Assembly: GCF_000411255.1 (NCBI RefSeq)
Contig: NZ_KE150412.1
Coordinates: forward strand, 2,503,713 to 2,565,907
Length of the DNA stretch: 62,195 nucleotides
Origin: Paenibacillus sp. HGH0039
GTDB lineage: Bacteria; Bacillota; Bacilli; Paenibacillales; NBRC-103111
Reading direction: 5' to 3'
Numbering within the stretch: the first letter of the stretch is position 1; each line of letters begins with the position of its first letter. The notes under the pieces are model-generated. The model did no database searches and was not told the DNA's origin. It saw nothing but the letters and a program-made list of their open reading frames with translations. Below are positions 18,446 to 32,600 of this stretch, piece by piece. Both the position numbers and the translations under genes were made by a program.

Positions 18446-18799
18446 TTAATCGATAGCTTCGCCGGATTTTTTCGCAATACGTACTTTAGTTCCGTTCTCA
18501 AGGACCTTGTAACCTACACGAGTCGGTTTGCCGCTCTTAGGATCCACGAGCATTACGTTGGAAGCGTGAATTGCAGCTTCTTGAGTAATGATTCCGCCTT
18601 GAGGGTTTTGCTGGGAAGGTTTCGCATGTTTCTTGATCATGTTCACGCCTTCGACCAGAACACGATTTTCACGCGGGTAAGCTGCGAGAACGCGACCTTT
18701 CTTACCTTTGTCTTTGCCGGAGATAACAAAAACTGTGTCATCTTTCTTTACATGCAGTTTATGGTTATGAGACTCAAGTCTCTTTTTCGTTCTTGGCAT
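18446..18799 (-). CDS. rplX: 50S ribosomal protein L24
   Basis: A 117-residue L24, an assembly initiator, with a KOW motif [20 protein letters not shown] (near 24-43). Slightly longer than the 103-residue Bacillus protein, the extra residues being the C-terminal [19 protein letters not shown] tail typical of longer L24 forms. Confidence 0.96.
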   Translation of the reverse strand: MPRTKKRLESHNHKLHVKKDDTVFVISGKDKGKKGRVLAAYPRENRVLVEGVNMIKKHAKPSQQNPQGGIITQEAAIHASNVMLVDPKSGKPTRVGYKVLENGTKVRIAKKSGEAID

Positions 18800-18900
18800 G
18801 TTGATTACACCTCCTAAGCTTTCGTATGAAAGCTAACTTCGTAAGAGCTGCCGGACTTTCCAGAAGAAAGCCGCGCCGCAATTTAATTGAGCTGCCTGTG

Positions 18901-19269
18901 TTAGATAACCTCAGGAGCAAGAGAAACGATCTTCATGAAGTCTTTATCACGAAGTTCACGAGCAACTGGTCCGAAAATACGAGTTCCACGAGGGCTCTTA
19001 TCATCTTTTACGATAACTGCCGCGTTCTCATCAAATGTGATGTAAGATCCGTCTTTACGACGAGCTCCGCTCTTCGTACGAACGATTACCGCTTTGACTA
19101 CATCACCTTTTTTGACAACGCCCCCTGGTGTTGCTTCTTTCACAGAGCAGATGATCAAATCACCGATATTGCCTACACGACGACCAGTACCGCCAAGCAC
19201 ACGAATGCACATCAGCTGTTTCGCACCGGAGTTGTCCGCAACCTTCAAACGAGATAATGGTTGAATCAT
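18901..19269 (-). CDS. rplN: 50S ribosomal protein L14
   Basis: A 122-residue L14 at the subunit interface. It begins [20 protein letters not shown] and includes [15 protein letters not shown]. Full length; AGGAGGG upstream. Confidence 0.97.
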   Translation of the reverse strand: MIQPLSRLKVADNSGAKQLMCIRVLGGTGRRVGNIGDLIICSVKEATPGGVVKKGDVVKAVIVRTKSGARRKDGSYITFDENAAVIVKDDKSPRGTRIFGPVARELRDKDFMKIVSLAPEVI

Positions 19270-19301
19270 GTTAGTCCCTCCTTTCGGATTATACCTGTTG
19301 G

Positions 19302-19565
19302 TTAAACAATAACTGCTTTTTCAACGATCTCAACGAGACGGAAACGCTTGTCTTTAGACAATGGGCGAGTTTCCATGATTTTCACGGTGTCGCCAATTTG
19401 CGCTTCATTGTTCTCATCGTGAGCTTTAAACTTCTTCGTATATTTAATCCGCTTGTGGTACAAGTCGTGTTTTTTGTAAGTTTCCACGGCAACAACGATG
19501 GTTTTATCCATTTTATCGCTGACCACTTTACCGGTTTGGACTTTACGTTCGTTACGCTCTGCCAT
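19302..19565 (-). CDS. rpsQ: 30S ribosomal protein S17
   Basis: An 87-residue S17, an early 16S-binding OB-fold protein, with [16 protein letters not shown] and [20 protein letters not shown]. Located between rplN and rpmC as usual. Confidence 0.96.
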   Translation of the reverse strand: MAERNERKVQTGKVVSDKMDKTIVVAVETYKKHDLYHKRIKYTKKFKAHDENNEAQIGDTVKIMETRPLSKDKRFRLVEIVEKAVIV

Positions 19566-19591
19566 ATACGAGCCCTCCCTTCTGAATTTGC

Positions 19592-19789
19592 TTAACCAAT
19601 CCCGAGTTCTCTTTCACGCAAAACTGTTTTCGCACGGGCGATTTCTTTGCGCAGCTTCTGAATTTGAACCGGGTTATCCAGTTGTCCGGTAGCTAGTTGA
19701 AAACGGAGGTTAAAAAGTTCTTCCTTGAAACCGTTAATTCTTTGTTCAATCTCAGCAGTGGTTAAGTTGCGGAATTCACTAGCCTTCAT
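19592..19789 (-). CDS. rpmC: 50S ribosomal protein L29
   Basis: A 65-residue L29 at the exit tunnel, where it helps dock SRP and trigger factor. It begins [23 protein letters not shown] at 19789 overlaps the rplP stop and matches the family start; the upstream GTG codons at 19801 and 19798 would add four residues and lie within the ribosome site. Confidence 0.95.
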   Translation of the reverse strand: MKASEFRNLTTAEIEQRINGFKEELFNLRFQLATGQLDNPVQIQKLRKEIARAKTVLRERELGIG

Positions 19790-20213
19790 GTGCTTCACCA
19801 CCCACTTCTTCTTTCTTCACGAACTTACATTTAACGGGAAGCTTGTGCATAGCAAGACGCATAGCTTCGCGAGCAACTTCTTCGCTAACACCGGCAAGTT
19901 CGAACATAACTTTACCTGGTTTTACTACGCTGACCCACTTCTCAACGTTACCTTTACCGCTACCCATCCGAACTTCAAGAGGCTTTTGGGTGATAGGCTT
20001 TGAAGGGAAGATTTTGATCCACACTTTACCGCCACGCTTGATGTAACGAGTCATGGCAATACGTGCTGCTTCGATCTGACGGTTTGTGATCCACGCAGGC
20101 TCAAGAGCCTGGAGACCGTATTCGCCGAACACAACTTCAGTGCCGCCTTTAGCGCGACCTCTCATTTTACCGCGGTGTTCTTTGCGGTGTTTTACACGTT
20201 TAGGTACTAACAT
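19779..20213 (-). CDS. rplP: 50S ribosomal protein L16
   Basis: A 144-residue L16 next to the A-site tRNA and peptidyl transferase centre. It begins [19 protein letters not shown] and ends with the [12 protein letters not shown] block. It overlaps rpmC by 11 bases and follows rpsC with a 2-base gap, so translation is tightly linked. Confidence 0.97.
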   Translation of the reverse strand: MLVPKRVKHRKEHRGKMRGRAKGGTEVVFGEYGLQALEPAWITNRQIEAARIAMTRYIKRGGKVWIKIFPSKPITQKPLEVRMGSGKGNVEKWVSVVKPGKVMFELAGVSEEVAREAMRLAMHKLPVKCKFVKKEEVGGEAHEG

Positions 20214-20215
20214 GA

Positions 20216-20878
20216 TTAGTTGCCTCCTTCCGATTGAGCCTTTTTCTTAGCTGTCGGAAGTACCTCTCCACGATAGATCCATACTTTCACGCCGATCCGT
20301 CCGTAGGTCGTGTGCGCTTCAGCTGTACCATAATCGATATCCGCACGAAGCGTGTGGAGTGGAACTGTTCCTTCGCTGTATCCTTCCGTACGGGCAATCT
20401 CCGCTCCGCCCAGACGACCGCTGGTCGAAACTTTAATTCCTTTAGCTCCCGCTCTTTGCGTTCTTTGCATCGCTTGTTTCATAGCACGACGGAAAGATAC
20501 GCGGCGCTCAAGCTGTTGTGCAATGCTTTCTGCAACGAGGACAGCGTCGAGCTCAGGGTTTTTCACTTCAGCAATGTTGATGTGTACTTTCTTACCTGTC
20601 ATGTTGGCAATGTAGTTACGGATGTTTTCAACTTCCGCTCCACCTTTACCGATAACCATACCAGGCTTAGCTGTATGAATCGTCACGTTAACGCGGTTAG
20701 CCGCGCGCTCGATATCGATATGGGACACTGCAGAATCTTTCAGCTTGTTCTTCAGATATTCACGAATTTTAACGTCTTCCATCAGCAGGTCGCCGAAATC
20801 TTTCTCAGCATACCACTTGGATTCCCAATCGCGAATAATACCAATTCTAAGACCCACCGGGCTTACTTTTTGACCCAC
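20216..20878 (-). CDS. rpsC: 30S ribosomal protein S3
   Basis: A 220-residue S3 at the mRNA entry site with helicase activity. [20 protein letters not shown] starts the protein, a KH domain contains [13 protein letters not shown] (near 77), and [20 protein letters not shown] is the C-terminal block. Confidence 0.97.
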   Translation of the reverse strand: MGQKVSPVGLRIGIIRDWESKWYAEKDFGDLLMEDVKIREYLKNKLKDSAVSHIDIERAANRVNVTIHTAKPGMVIGKGGAEVENIRNYIANMTGKKVHINIAEVKNPELDAVLVAESIAQQLERRVSFRRAMKQAMQRTQRAGAKGIKVSTSGRLGGAEIARTEGYSEGTVPLHTLRADIDYGTAEAHTTYGRIGVKVWIYRGEVLPTAKKKAQSEGGN

Positions 20879-20891
20879 ACGTTATCCCTCC

Positions 20892-21224
20892 TTATTTCTC
20901 AGATACCACAACAGTGATGTGGCTGGTACGTTTATTGATACGGCTTGCACGACCCATCGCACGAGGGCGGAATCTTTTCATGATTGGACCGTGGTTCACA
21001 TAAACTTCACTAATAACAAGTTTGTTAGGATCCATCGAATAGTTGTGCTCAGCGTTGGCAATTGCGGAGTTCAGCACTTTCTCCACGATCGGAGAAGCTG
21101 ACTTTGGAGTATGGCGAAGGATTGCAACCGCATCGCCTACTTGTTTGCCGCGAATCAAGTCAATTACCAGCTGCACTTTGCGAGGAGCGATCCGAACGAA
21201 TTTAGCAGCAGCTTTAGCTTGCAT
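20892..21224 (-). CDS. rplV: 50S ribosomal protein L22
   Basis: A 110-residue L22 whose extended beta-hairpin lines the nascent-peptide tunnel. It starts [20 protein letters not shown]; the loop [20 protein letters not shown] is intact, with no insertion or deletion of the kind linked to macrolide resistance. Confidence 0.97.
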   Translation of the reverse strand: MQAKAAAKFVRIAPRKVQLVIDLIRGKQVGDAVAILRHTPKSASPIVEKVLNSAIANAEHNYSMDPNKLVISEVYVNHGPIMKRFRPRAMGRASRINKRTSHITVVVSEK

Positions 21225-21254
21225 AGTAGTACCTCCTCTCAGTAAAAATAACGA

Positions 21255-21533
21255 TTAGCGCTTGCCTGTTTTCTTGTCGTCATCGTGACCTTTGTACGTA
21301 CGAGTTGGTGCAAACTCACCGAGTTTGTGTCCGACCATATCTTCCGTTACGTATACAGGCACGTGTTTTCTTCCGTCATACACCGCGATTGTGTGGCCCA
21401 CGAATTGCGGGAAAATCGTAGAACGACGAGACCAAGTTTTAATTACCGTTTTCTTGCTCGACTCATTCAGTTCTTCGACCTTTTTCATCAGATGTCCGTC
21501 GATAAAAGGACCTTTTTTTAAGCTGCGACCCAT
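21255..21533 (-). CDS. rpsS: 30S ribosomal protein S19
   Basis: A 92-residue S19 of the 30S head, which contacts the A-site finger and L5. Starts [19 protein letters not shown] and has [20 protein letters not shown]. Confidence 0.97.
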   Translation of the reverse strand: MGRSLKKGPFIDGHLMKKVEELNESSKKTVIKTWSRRSTIFPQFVGHTIAVYDGRKHVPVYVTEDMVGHKLGEFAPTRTYKGHDDDKKTGKR

Positions 21534-21581
21534 TGAAGCCCCTCCCTTCTCTGAACCATAAGATATTCAGATGTGTATAAA

Positions 21582-22412
21582 TTACTTCGTGCGACGACGT
21601 ACAATGTACTTGTCAGAAGCTTTGCCTTTTTTACGAGTTTTATAACCGAGTGTCGGTTTGCCCCATGGGGACAACGGAGACTTACGTCCGATTGGAGCGC
21701 GGCCTTCACCACCACCGTGTGGGTGATCGTTCGGGTTCATTACTACCCCGCGGACTTCTGGTCTCTTGCCGAGCCAACGATTACGTCCTGCTTTACCGAT
21801 TTTCACGAGTTCGTGATCTCCGTTACCTACAGAACCGATTGTCGCGCGGCAGCCCTTAAGCACTTTGCGAACTTCGCCCGAGGAAAGACGAATTGTCACG
21901 TACACATCTTCTTTACCGAGAAGTTGAGCTTCCGTACCGGCAGCACGAACCAATTGTCCGCCTTTGCCTGGCTTCAGCTCAATATTGTGGATAACTGTAC
22001 CGACTGGAATGTTTTCCAGAGCCAGTGCGTTACCTACTTTAATGTCAGAACCCAATCCGGATTGGATTTGATCGTCGACTTTCAGACCTTTAGGAGCGAT
22101 GATGTATCTCTTCTCACCGTCTGCATAGTGGATCAGAGCGATGTTAGCGGAACGGTTTGGATCGTATTCGATCGTAGCAACGCGACCCGGAATGCCGTCC
22201 TTATTGCGTTTGAAGTCGATGATGCGGTATTTACGCTTATGTCCGCCACCTTGGTGACGAGTAGTGATTTTACCTTGGTTGTTACGACCGGCTTGTTTGC
22301 TCAGAGGAGCAAGCAGGGATTTCTCCGGTATGGATGTCGTGATTTCTTCGAAAGAAGATACCGACATGGCACGTCTTGCTGGAGAGGTCGGTTTATACTT
22401 TTTAATTGGCAC
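21582..22412 (-). CDS. rplB: 50S ribosomal protein L2
   Basis: A 276-residue L2, required for subunit joining and peptidyl transfer. Blocks: [21 protein letters not shown]-type loop [20 protein letters not shown] with the conserved histidine, and the basic tail. GTG at 22412 follows AGGAGG and matches the family start (V/A)[10 protein letters not shown]. Confidence 0.97.
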   Translation of the reverse strand: MPIKKYKPTSPARRAMSVSSFEEITTSIPEKSLLAPLSKQAGRNNQGKITTRHQGGGHKRKYRIIDFKRNKDGIPGRVATIEYDPNRSANIALIHYADGEKRYIIAPKGLKVDDQIQSGLGSDIKVGNALALENIPVGTVIHNIELKPGKGGQLVRAAGTEAQLLGKEDVYVTIRLSSGEVRKVLKGCRATIGSVGNGDHELVKIGKAGRNRWLGKRPEVRGVVMNPNDHPHGGGEGRAPIGRKSPLSPWGKPTLGYKTRKKGKASDKYIVRRRTK

Positions 22413-22442
22413 CTGTGTTACCTCCTTACTTTAGAGATATTG

Positions 22443-22733
22443 TTATACCGTTTCAAAGAATTCCAGCTCTTTGCTGTCTGCGCTAAGTGTCACGATGGCT
22501 TTCTTCCATTCGGAAGTGTAACCAGAGTGACGTCCTTGACGTTTCGGCTTCGCTGGCATTCTGAGTGTGTTCACGCTCGATACTTTTACTTTGAAAATTT
22601 GTTCGATCGCTTGCTTGATTTCCGTTTTGTTAGCGCGGATTTCAACTTCGAACACATATTTTTTGTCAGCCATCATTTCCGTAGAACGTTCCGTGATGAC
22701 CGGGCGCTTGATAATATCGCGTGGGTTCTTCAT
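22443..22733 (-). CDS. rplW: 50S ribosomal protein L23
   Basis: A 96-residue L23, the docking site for trigger factor and SRP at the tunnel exit. Starts [20 protein letters not shown]. Its ATG overlaps the rplD stop by 4 bases. Confidence 0.97.
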   Translation of the reverse strand: MKNPRDIIKRPVITERSTEMMADKKYVFEVEIRANKTEIKQAIEQIFKVKVSSVNTLRMPAKPKRQGRHSGYTSEWKKAIVTLSADSKELEFFETV

Positions 22734-23356
22734 TGCGCAAGCACCTCCTCTACCTTCTGAACCGCATCCTTCGTAATGATCAATTTGTCATGAACCATTA
22801 CGTCGAGCACGTTGATTCCATCAGCAACAACGAATTTAACTCCCGGAATGTTACGAGCGGAGAGAGCAACATTATCTTCGTAAGAAGCAGCAACCACGAG
22901 AGCTTTGCGCTCTACGTTGAGGTTTTTCAAAATAGCTACGAATTCTTTCGTTTTCGGAGCATTCATTTGAAGCTGATCCAGAACGATAATGTCGTTATCG
23001 ATTACCTTCGAGGACAGAGCCGACTTGATTGCAAGACGACGAACCTTCTTAGGCAGTTTGTAACCATAGCTGCGAGGAGTCGGTCCGAATACGACACCGC
23101 CACCCTTCCATTGTGGAGCACGAATACTACCTTGACGAGCACGGCCAGTACCTTTTTGCTTCCACGGCTTACGTCCGCCGCCGCGTACTTCAGAACGTCC
23201 TTTAACCTTGTGGGTTCCTTGACGAACGGATGCTTGCTGGAGCAAAACAGCTTCATGCAGAGCGTGTACGTGAGGTTCGATACCGAACACTACATCAGAC
23301 AGTTCTACTTCACCGACTTGTGTACCGGATACATTATAAAGAGCTACTTTTGGCAT
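22730..23356 (-). CDS. rplD: 50S ribosomal protein L4
   Basis: A 208-residue L4 whose extended loop [20 protein letters not shown] (near 48-67) lines the exit tunnel. In E. coli L4 represses the S10 operon through attenuation of its leader; a structured S10 leader is present here at 24351-24482, but that control in this organism is only a possibility. Confidence 0.97.
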   Translation of the reverse strand: MPKVALYNVSGTQVGEVELSDVVFGIEPHVHALHEAVLLQQASVRQGTHKVKGRSEVRGGGRKPWKQKGTGRARQGSIRAPQWKGGGVVFGPTPRSYGYKLPKKVRRLAIKSALSSKVIDNDIIVLDQLQMNAPKTKEFVAILKNLNVERKALVVAASYEDNVALSARNIPGVKFVVADGINVLDVMVHDKLIITKDAVQKVEEVLAQ

Positions 23357-23372
23357 CAGTCTTCCTCCTTTC

Positions 23373-23996
23373 TTACTTTTTCACCGCGGATTTCACGCTT
23401 ACGTAGCTGTTTCTAGGACCAGGAATGGAGCCTTTAACAAGAATTACGTTGCGTTCCGCATCAACTTTAATAACTTGCAAGTTTTGCAGGGTTACGGTTT
23501 CGCTACCCATATGTCCTGGCAATTTCTTGCCTTTCATTACACGGTTAGCTGAGATGGAACCCATCGAACCCGGTCCACGATGATATCGGGAGCCGTGAGA
23601 CATTGGACCCGTATGCTGATTGTGTCTTTTGATAACGCCTTGGAACCCTTTACCTTTGGAAGTTCCGGATACGTCAACAAATTCACCTTCGCTGAACAGA
23701 TCAGCTTTCAGCTCTTGGCCAACTTCGTACTCACCCAGTGCCACTCCACGAAATTCTTTAACGTAGCGCTTAGGAGCAGTGTTAGCCTTTTTGGCATGAC
23801 CAATTTCAGGCTTAATTGCATTTTTTTCTTTCTTGTCCGCGAAACCGATTTGGATCGATTCGTATCCGTCGTTATCCACATCTTTCTTCTGCAGAACCAC
23901 GCAAGGTCCAGCTTGGATAACAGTGACAGGTACTACGTTTCCTTCCGGTGTAAACACTTGAGTCATTCCAAGTTTTTTACCTAAGATACCTTTCAT
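23373..23996 (-). CDS. rplC: 50S ribosomal protein L3
   Basis: A 207-residue L3, an assembly initiator close to the peptidyl transferase centre. Begins [19 protein letters not shown] and has the [15 protein letters not shown] loop. ATG at 23996 follows AGAGGTG; the in-frame GTG at 24005 is part of the ribosome site. Confidence 0.97.
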   Translation of the reverse strand: MKGILGKKLGMTQVFTPEGNVVPVTVIQAGPCVVLQKKDVDNDGYESIQIGFADKKEKNAIKPEIGHAKKANTAPKRYVKEFRGVALGEYEVGQELKADLFSEGEFVDVSGTSKGKGFQGVIKRHNQHTGPMSHGSRYHRGPGSMGSISANRVMKGKKLPGHMGSETVTLQNLQVIKVDAERNVILVKGSIPGPRNSYVSVKSAVKK

Positions 23997-24041
23997 CGTT
24001 GACACCTCTTTTCCTTTTTGTTTCTTCTATATATAGAAGCT

Positions 24042-24482
<441 letters not shown>

Positions 24483-24488
24483 CTCACT

Positions 24489-24517
24489 ATTATATCGAAT
24501 CCCAAAGATAAATGCAA
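24489..24517 (-). promoter_or_regulatory. promoter of the S10 operon
   Basis: TTGCAT (24517-24512), 17-base spacer, TATAAT (24494-24489) on the minus strand. It lies between the tuf terminator and rpsJ, so the S10/spc/alpha genes have a promoter of their own. The 160 bases between the terminator and this promoter show nothing else I can identify. Confidence 0.8.
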
Positions 24518-24678
24518 CATTTTTATACGACAAATATCTAGAAACGATAAGGTCTCCGAAAATGTCGCTTTCATGTGCATAATCGTTCGTTTTTCTTTAT
24601 CGATAGCGATGCTTGTTATCGTCTTTGACATCTGATGTGTCTGGCCGAACTTGATTGGCAAATTGATAAGCTTTCATA

Positions 24679-24712
24679 TAAAAAGGCCCCACCACCAAGG
24701 GCAGGGCCTTCG
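24679..24712 (-). terminator. terminator after tuf
   Basis: Minus strand AAGGCCC and GGGCCTT form a stem with inner CC/GG pairs around a TTGG loop, followed by TTTTTAT. It ends the str operon. Confidence 0.85.
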
Positions 24713-24782
24713 TCTTACTTCGTTACAGTACAGGGGTCTCGTTACAGTACGTGTTGCTTATGAAGACCGTCGTTAGACGATA

Positions 24783-25973
24783 TTATTTGCTGATTGTTGC
24801 TACTGCGCCGGCACCAACAGTACGGCCGCCTTCACGGATCGCGAACTTAGTACCTTGCTCGATAGCGATTGGGTTGATCAGTTCTACCGTTACAGTGATG
24901 TTATCACCAGGCATAACCATTTCAGTTCCTTCTGGCAGGGCGATGATACCCGTTACGTCAGTTGTACGGAAGTAGAACTGAGGACGGTAACCTGTGAAGA
25001 AAGGCTTGTGACGGCCACCCTCTTCTTTAGTCAGAACGTAGATTTGTGCAGAAAAGTTAGTGTGCGGTTTAACGGAACCTGGTTTCGAAAGAACTTGTCC
25101 GCGCTCGATGTCTTTACGGTCTACACCACGAAGCAGTGCGCCGATGTTGTCACCAGCTTGAGCGGAATCAAGAAGTTTACGGAACATTTCCACGCCTGTA
25201 ACTACGCATTTGCGAGTTTCTTCAGCGATACCAACGATTTCAACTTCGTCTTGTACTTTAACAGTACCACGCTCTACACGGCCTGTAGCAACTGTACCAC
25301 GACCTGTGATGGAGAATACGTCCTCGACAGGCATAAGGAAAGGCTTGTCGGTTTCGCGCTCTGGAGTTGGGATGTAAGTATCAACTTGTTCGAAGAGCTC
25401 AATGATTTTGTCGGCCCATTCGCCGTCTGGGTTTTGCAGAGCTTCACGAGCGGAACCACGAATGATCGGAGTGTCGTCGCCTGGGAACTCATACTCGGAA
25501 AGAAGATCACGGATCTCCATTTCAACCAGTTCAAGAAGTTCTTCGTCTTCAACCATGTCGCATTTGTTCATGAATACGACGATGTAAGGAACGCCTACTT
25601 GACGGGAAAGAAGGATGTGTTCGCGAGTTTGCGGCATAGGGCCGTCAGCTGCGGATACAACCAGGATCGCTCCGTCCATTTGAGCCGCGCCAGTGATCAT
25701 GTTTTTAACATAGTCGGCGTGACCCGGGCAGTCTACGTGAGCGTAGTGACGGTTAGGAGTCTCATACTCAACGTGTGCTGTGGAGATAGTGATACCACGT
25801 TCGCGCTCTTCTGGTGCTTTGTCGATTTGGTCGAATGCTACTGCGGATCCACCATATCTTTTGGACAGTACGTTAGTGATCGCAGCTGTCAGAGTTGTTT
25901 TACCGTGGTCGACGTGACCAATAGTACCGATATTAACGTGCGGTTTATTACGTTCGAATTTAGCCTTTGCCAT
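24783..25973 (-). CDS. tuf: elongation factor Tu
   Basis: Delivers aminoacyl-tRNA to the ribosome as a GTPase. The 396-residue protein has GHVDHGKTT (G1), RGITI (G2), DCPGHADY (G3, with the catalytic histidine), NKCDMV (G4), and the C-terminal beta-barrel domains 2 and 3. It follows fusA by 45 bases and closes the str operon. ATG at 25973 follows GAGGAGG; no second tuf lies in the window. Confidence 0.98.
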   Translation of the reverse strand: MAKAKFERNKPHVNIGTIGHVDHGKTTLTAAITNVLSKRYGGSAVAFDQIDKAPEERERGITISTAHVEYETPNRHYAHVDCPGHADYVKNMITGAAQMDGAILVVSAADGPMPQTREHILLSRQVGVPYIVVFMNKCDMVEDEELLELVEMEIRDLLSEYEFPGDDTPIIRGSAREALQNPDGEWADKIIELFEQVDTYIPTPERETDKPFLMPVEDVFSITGRGTVATGRVERGTVKVQDEVEIVGIAEETRKCVVTGVEMFRKLLDSAQAGDNIGALLRGVDRKDIERGQVLSKPGSVKPHTNFSAQIYVLTKEEGGRHKPFFTGYRPQFYFRTTDVTGIIALPEGTEMVMPGDNITVTVELINPIAIEQGTKFAIREGGRTVGAGAVATISK

Positions 25974-26018
25974 GTTAAACAATTCCTCCTCGGGATAAAG
26001 TTTAAGCTCAATTTTATA

Positions 26019-28094
<2,076 letters not shown>

Positions 28095-28129
28095 GATTTT
28101 GTCTCCTTCCTAATTCGAGGATCTGAATC

Positions 28130-28600
28130 CTACCAACGGTAGTGAGCAAACGCTTTGTTCGCTTCCGCCATTTTGTGTACATCTTCACGTTTCTTAACGG
28201 AAGAACCCGTGTTGTTGCTAGCATCGATAATTTCGAAAGCCAGTCTCTCTTCCATGGTTTTCTCACCACGAAGACGAGAGTAGTTTACGAGCCAACGCAA
28301 ACCTAGAGTCGTACGACGCTCAGGTTTAACTTCGATTGGAACTTGGTAGTTAGCACCGCCGACACGACGAGATTTAACTTCCAGCACCGGCATGATGTTC
28401 TTGATGGCTTGTTCGAAAACTTCCATCGGCTCCTTACCGGTACGCTCTTGCACGAGTTCAAATGCGTTGTATAGAATCGATTGTGCTACCCCTCTTTTAC
28501 CGTCGATCATGATGCGGTTGATCAGACGAGTAACCAATTTGCTGTTGTAAATCGGATCTGGCAATACGTCTCTGCGTGTTACTGGACCTTTACGAGGCAT
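28130..28600 (-). CDS. rpsG: 30S ribosomal protein S7
   Basis: A 156-residue S7 that nucleates the 30S head and contacts the E-site tRNA. Begins [20 protein letters not shown] and ends [12 protein letters not shown] at 28600 follows AAGGGGG; the TTG at 28636 has no site. Confidence 0.97.
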   Translation of the reverse strand: MPRKGPVTRRDVLPDPIYNSKLVTRLINRIMIDGKRGVAQSILYNAFELVQERTGKEPMEVFEQAIKNIMPVLEVKSRRVGGANYQVPIEVKPERRTTLGLRWLVNYSRLRGEKTMEERLAFEIIDASNNTGSSVKKREDVHKMAEANKAFAHYRW

Positions 28601-28642
28601 AGTGATCCCCCTTTCCCCAAAAAATAATTGCTTCAAAAATTA

Positions 28643-29062
28643 TTACTTCTTCGCTTTCGGACGCTTCGTACCGTATTTGGAACGAGCTTGCATACGATTG
28701 TTAACACCGGACGTATCCAGTGCACCGCGAACGATGTGGTAACGTACCCCTGGAAGGTCTTTAACCCTTCCGCCGCGAATCAGAACAACACTGTGCTCTT
28801 GCAGGTTGTGTCCGATACCCGGAATGTATGCTGTAACCTCTACACGGTTCGTCAAACGCACACGAGCGTATTTACGAAGTGCGGAGTTCGGTTTCTTCGG
28901 AGTCATTGTACCTACACGAGTACAAACACCACGTTTTTGTGGAGCGCTAATTTCCGTAGACTCTCTTTTCAGGGCGTTGAAACCTCTTTGGAGAGCTGGG
29001 GATTTCGATTTAACGACTTTAGCTTGACGTCCTTTACGAACTAGCTGATTAATTGTTGGCAT
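28643..29062 (-). CDS. rpsL: 30S ribosomal protein S12
   Basis: A 139-residue S12 of the decoding centre. Begins [20 protein letters not shown]. The sites linked to streptomycin resistance, the lysine in [11 protein letters not shown] and the lysine in GGRVKDLPG, are wild type. The 158 bases before it hold a long hairpin (separate entry). Confidence 0.97.
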   Translation of the reverse strand: MPTINQLVRKGRQAKVVKSKSPALQRGFNALKRESTEISAPQKRGVCTRVGTMTPKKPNSALRKYARVRLTNRVEVTAYIPGIGHNLQEHSVVLIRGGRVKDLPGVRYHIVRGALDTSGVNNRMQARSKYGTKRPKAKK

Positions 29063-29144
29063 GCCGCCACCTCCTCTCTAGCATTTGTTACTTCCTTTAT
29101 TGCAAGCCCACAGATCCAGGCGAGTCGTAAAAAAGCAAAGGAAA

Positions 29145-29209
29145 GTTTTTGTTTTTAGACTCAGCAAAAATAAGCTGGTTATTCTCACATGAAATCTAGA
29201 AACAAAAAC
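29145..29209 (-). other. long imperfect hairpin upstream of rpsL
   Basis: Minus-strand arms 29209-29195 and 29159-29145 pair over 15 bases with one mismatch (GTTTTTGTTTCTAGA with TCTAAAAACAAAAAC). The 35-base loop holds a second small stem, CAGC with GCTG. It lies between the kink-turn-binding protein gene and rpsL. It lacks a terminator-like GC stem. Possible roles are an mRNA processing site or a str leader element. Confidence 0.5.
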
Positions 29210-29220
29210 ACTCGGCCTTA

Positions 29221-29472
29221 CTATTTATCGACGATCGCAGCCACAGCGGCTCCCACTTCAATTCCACATGCTTTTCCAAGCAGCTTCATAGAATCTACGT
29301 AAGTAACCTCTACTCCTGACTTGCTGCAGAGATTAACAATCTTAGTAGTCAATCGCGGATCTGCATCTTTGGCAACAATAACTTCTAATGCCTGACCAAG
29401 CTCGACGCTTTTCGTTGCTTGCTTTGTGCCGACACTTAATTTCGAAGCCTGTTTTACTTTGTCATATGTCAT
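29221..29472 (-). CDS. rplGB: L7Ae-family kink-turn-binding protein (YbxF, RplGB)
   Basis: An 83-residue L7Ae/L30e-fold protein; this small family binds kink-turn RNA, including those in riboswitches and rRNA. It shows ALEVIVAKDADPRLTTKIVN and the helix NLCSKSGVEVTYVDSMKLLG. In Bacillus YbxF associates with ribosomes in a growth-dependent way. First gene of the str operon, directly downstream of a strong promoter. GGAGG precedes the ATG. Confidence 0.88.
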   Translation of the reverse strand: MTYDKVKQASKLSVGTKQATKSVELGQALEVIVAKDADPRLTTKIVNLCSKSGVEVTYVDSMKLLGKACGIEVGAAVAAIVDK

Positions 29473-29526
29473 AATCCCATATCCTCCAAAGAACAGGAAA
29501 GAATATTAATTTAGGCACACTACGAT

Positions 29527-29555
29527 ATATTAGCATCTCGGCAAGGCAGTGTCAA
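29527..29555 (-). promoter_or_regulatory. promoter of the rplGB-rpsL-rpsG-fusA-tuf operon
   Basis: TTGACA (29555-29550), 17-base spacer, TAATAT (29532-29527), preceded by TGC, an extended -10. It is placed immediately after the rpoC terminator hairpin. Confidence 0.85.
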
Positions 29556-29563
29556 GAATATTA

Positions 29564-29605
29564 CCCGTCTCCTTTGATTTTTTTTACAAAATCTCGGGAG
29601 ACGGG
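29564..29605. terminator. terminator after rpoC
   Basis: CCCGTCTCC and GGAGACGGG form a 9-base-pair stem, with an inner stem GATTTT/AAAATC. The T tract on the minus strand is poor (TAATATTCTT), so it may be a partial terminator or an mRNA-stabilising end. Confidence 0.65.
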
Positions 29606-29630
29606 CACTTTATTGCCGAATCAGCTCCGT

Positions 29631-32600
29631 TTATTCAACGGATACCGCTTCTTTTTCTGTGTTTTCTTCTTCAGACGGTTCCTGGTTCGGATCTACGACC
29701 CGAATGTTCCGGTAGCGGGTCATACCCGTACCTGCAGGAATCAACTTACCAATGATAACATTCTCCTTGAGACCGAGCAACTGATCGACTTTGCCTTTGA
29801 TCGCGGCATCCGTCAATACGCGCGTTGTCTCCTGGAACGATGCCGCGGAGAGGAAGGAATCCGTCTCCAGCGACGCTTTCGTAATCCCGAGCAGGATCGG
29901 TTTAGCTACGGCAGGCTCTTTATCCGCAAACAAAGCTACTTTGTTCGCTTCTTCATATTCGTGCATGTCTACGAAGGAACCTGGCAGAAGCGTCGTATCC
30001 CCGGCATCAACGATACGAATCTTGCGAAGCATTTGACGAATCATAACTTCGACGTGTTTATCGTTAATTTCTACACCCTGGTTCCGGTAAACGCGCTGAA
30101 CCTCTTGAAGGATATAGTTTTGAACGCCGCGGATACCTTTGATACGAAGCATTTCCTTCGGATCGATCGAACCTTCGGTCAGCTCATCCCCGGCTTCGAT
30201 CGTCTGCCCGACAATCGCTCTTACGCGGGAACCGTATGGTACCGCGTATACACGGGACTCGGCTTCGCCCTGAACTTCAATTTCACGGCGATCCTTAGCT
30301 TCGCGGATCTCTTTAACAAGTCCGTCGATTTCAGAGATAATCGCTTGACCTTTCGGATTCCGGGCTTCGAAAAGCTCCTGAATACGCGGAAGACCTTGCG
30401 TGATATCGTCTCCGGCTACGCCCCCGGTATGGAACGTACGCATGGTAAGCTGGGTTCCCGGCTCACCGATGGATTGAGCCGCGATAATACCGACAGCTTC
30501 TCCGATTTCAACGTGCTGGCCAGTCGCCAGGTTGCGTCCGTAACACTTCTTACAGACCCCGTGACGGGAACGGCAGCTGAGTACGGAACGAATTTGAAGA
30601 CGTTCAATATTCGCATCAATGATCGCATTCGCAATGTTGGCTTCAATCAGCTCATTGCGGTTTACGATAACTTCGCCCGTCTCCGGGTGACGAATCGTTT
30701 CAAACGCATAGCGGCCTTCAATACGGTCAAACAGGTCTTCGATAACCTCTTTACCATCCTGAATTTTGCTGACGATGAATCCTTTATCCGTTCCGCAGTC
30801 ATCTTCACGAACGATAACGTCTTGGGCTACGTCAACGAGACGGCGAGTCAGGTAACCCGAATCCGCTGTACGAAGGGCCGTATCGGCAAGACCTTTACGG
30901 GCACCGTGCGTGGAAATAAAGTATTCCAAGACGGTGAGGCCTTCACGGAAGTTCGATTTAATCGGCAACTCGATGATTTTACCGGACGGGTTGGCCATCA
31001 GACCACGCATACCGCCCAGCTGAGTGATTTGCGATTTGTTACCCCGTGCTTTGGATTCCACCATCATGTTGATGGAGTTGTATTTGTCGAGGGATTTCAT
31101 CAGGATATCCGTGATTTCATCCTTCGTTTTACTCCAAATCGCGATAACACGGTCATAACGCTCGTCGTCGGTAATAAGACCGCGGCGGTATTGGTTCGTT
31201 ACCGTGCGTACCTTCTCTTCGGAATCTTCAAGAATCTTCTTCTTCTCGTTAGGTACCACGACATCCGCCACGGCAACCGTAATACCGGCTTTAGTGGAGT
31301 ATGTGAAGCCGAGTTCTTTGATCTTGTCGAGAATGACCGAAGTTCTAGTTGTATGGTAATTACGGAAGCACTCGGCAATAATCGAACCGAGGTAGTCTTT
31401 ACCGACCGCTTTCGCTTCCGGCAGCTCTTCCATTCTGGCACGGATGTTGGAGCCTTTTTCAAATACGAAATAGTCATCGGACGGGCCGTTAAGCAGATTC
31501 GCTTTAGTCGCATCATTGATGTACGGGAAGTCATCCGGGAAAATCTCGTTAAAGATGATTTTACCGATAGTCGTAATCAGATAAGCGTTCTGTTGGGCTT
31601 CCGTAAAGTTCTTCTTGTTCAAAACCTTAGCAGGGATAGCTACTCGGGCATGAAGCTCGGCAGTCCCGTTCTGATAAGCGGAAACGGCTTCGTTAACGGA
31701 ACGGAAGATCAAGTTCGCACCGCGGCCATACTTGTTGTCCGTAGTCAGATAGAAGCTTCCCAGAACCATATCCTGCGATGGAGTTACAACCGGCTTGCCG
31801 TCTTTCGGGTTAAGAATGTTGCCTGCCGCAAGCATGAGAAGCCGTGCTTCAGCCTGCGCTTCAGCGGAAAGCGGCACGTGAACGGCCATTTGGTCACCGT
31901 CGAAGTCGGCGTTATAGGCCGTACATACGAGCGGATGCAGCTTGATGGCGCGTCCTTCGACCAGAATCGGCTCGAACGCCTGGATACCCAATCTATGCAG
32001 TGTGGGGGCACGGTTCAGAAGAACCGGGTGCTCCTTAATGACTTCTTCAAGGACGTCCCATACTTCGGGGCTAACGCGCTCTACTTTGCGTTTCGCGCTT
32101 TTGATGTTATGGGCAAGACCTTTGTTTACGAGCTCTTTCATAACGAAAGGCTTGAAAAGTTCCAATGCCATCTCTTTAGGCAGACCGCACTGGTACATTT
32201 TGAGGCTAGGACCTACAACGATAACGGAACGGCCGGAATAGTCAACACGTTTACCGAGCAAGTTCTGGCGGAAACGGCCCTGCTTACCTTTCAGCATGTG
32301 GCTGAGAGATTTAAGCGGACGGTTACCGGGACCCGTTACCGGACGGCCGCGACGGCCGTTATCGATCAGAGCGTCAACGGCTTCTTGAAGCATACGCTTC
32401 TCGTTCTGAACGATAATATCCGGGGCGCCCAGGTCGAGAAGACGCTTCAGACGGTTGTTACGGTTAATAACGCGACGATACAGATCGTTAAGGTCGGAAG
32501 TCGCAAAACGTCCGCCGTCCAACTGAACCATCGGGCGAAGTTCCGGAGGAATAACCGGCAGCACATCAAGAACCATCCAATCCGGACGGTTTTTCGAATT

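Noticed and set aside
29145-29209. The rpsL-upstream stem as a kink-turn
   Set aside because: No 3-base bulge followed by tandem GA pairs could be placed in the loop or the stem.
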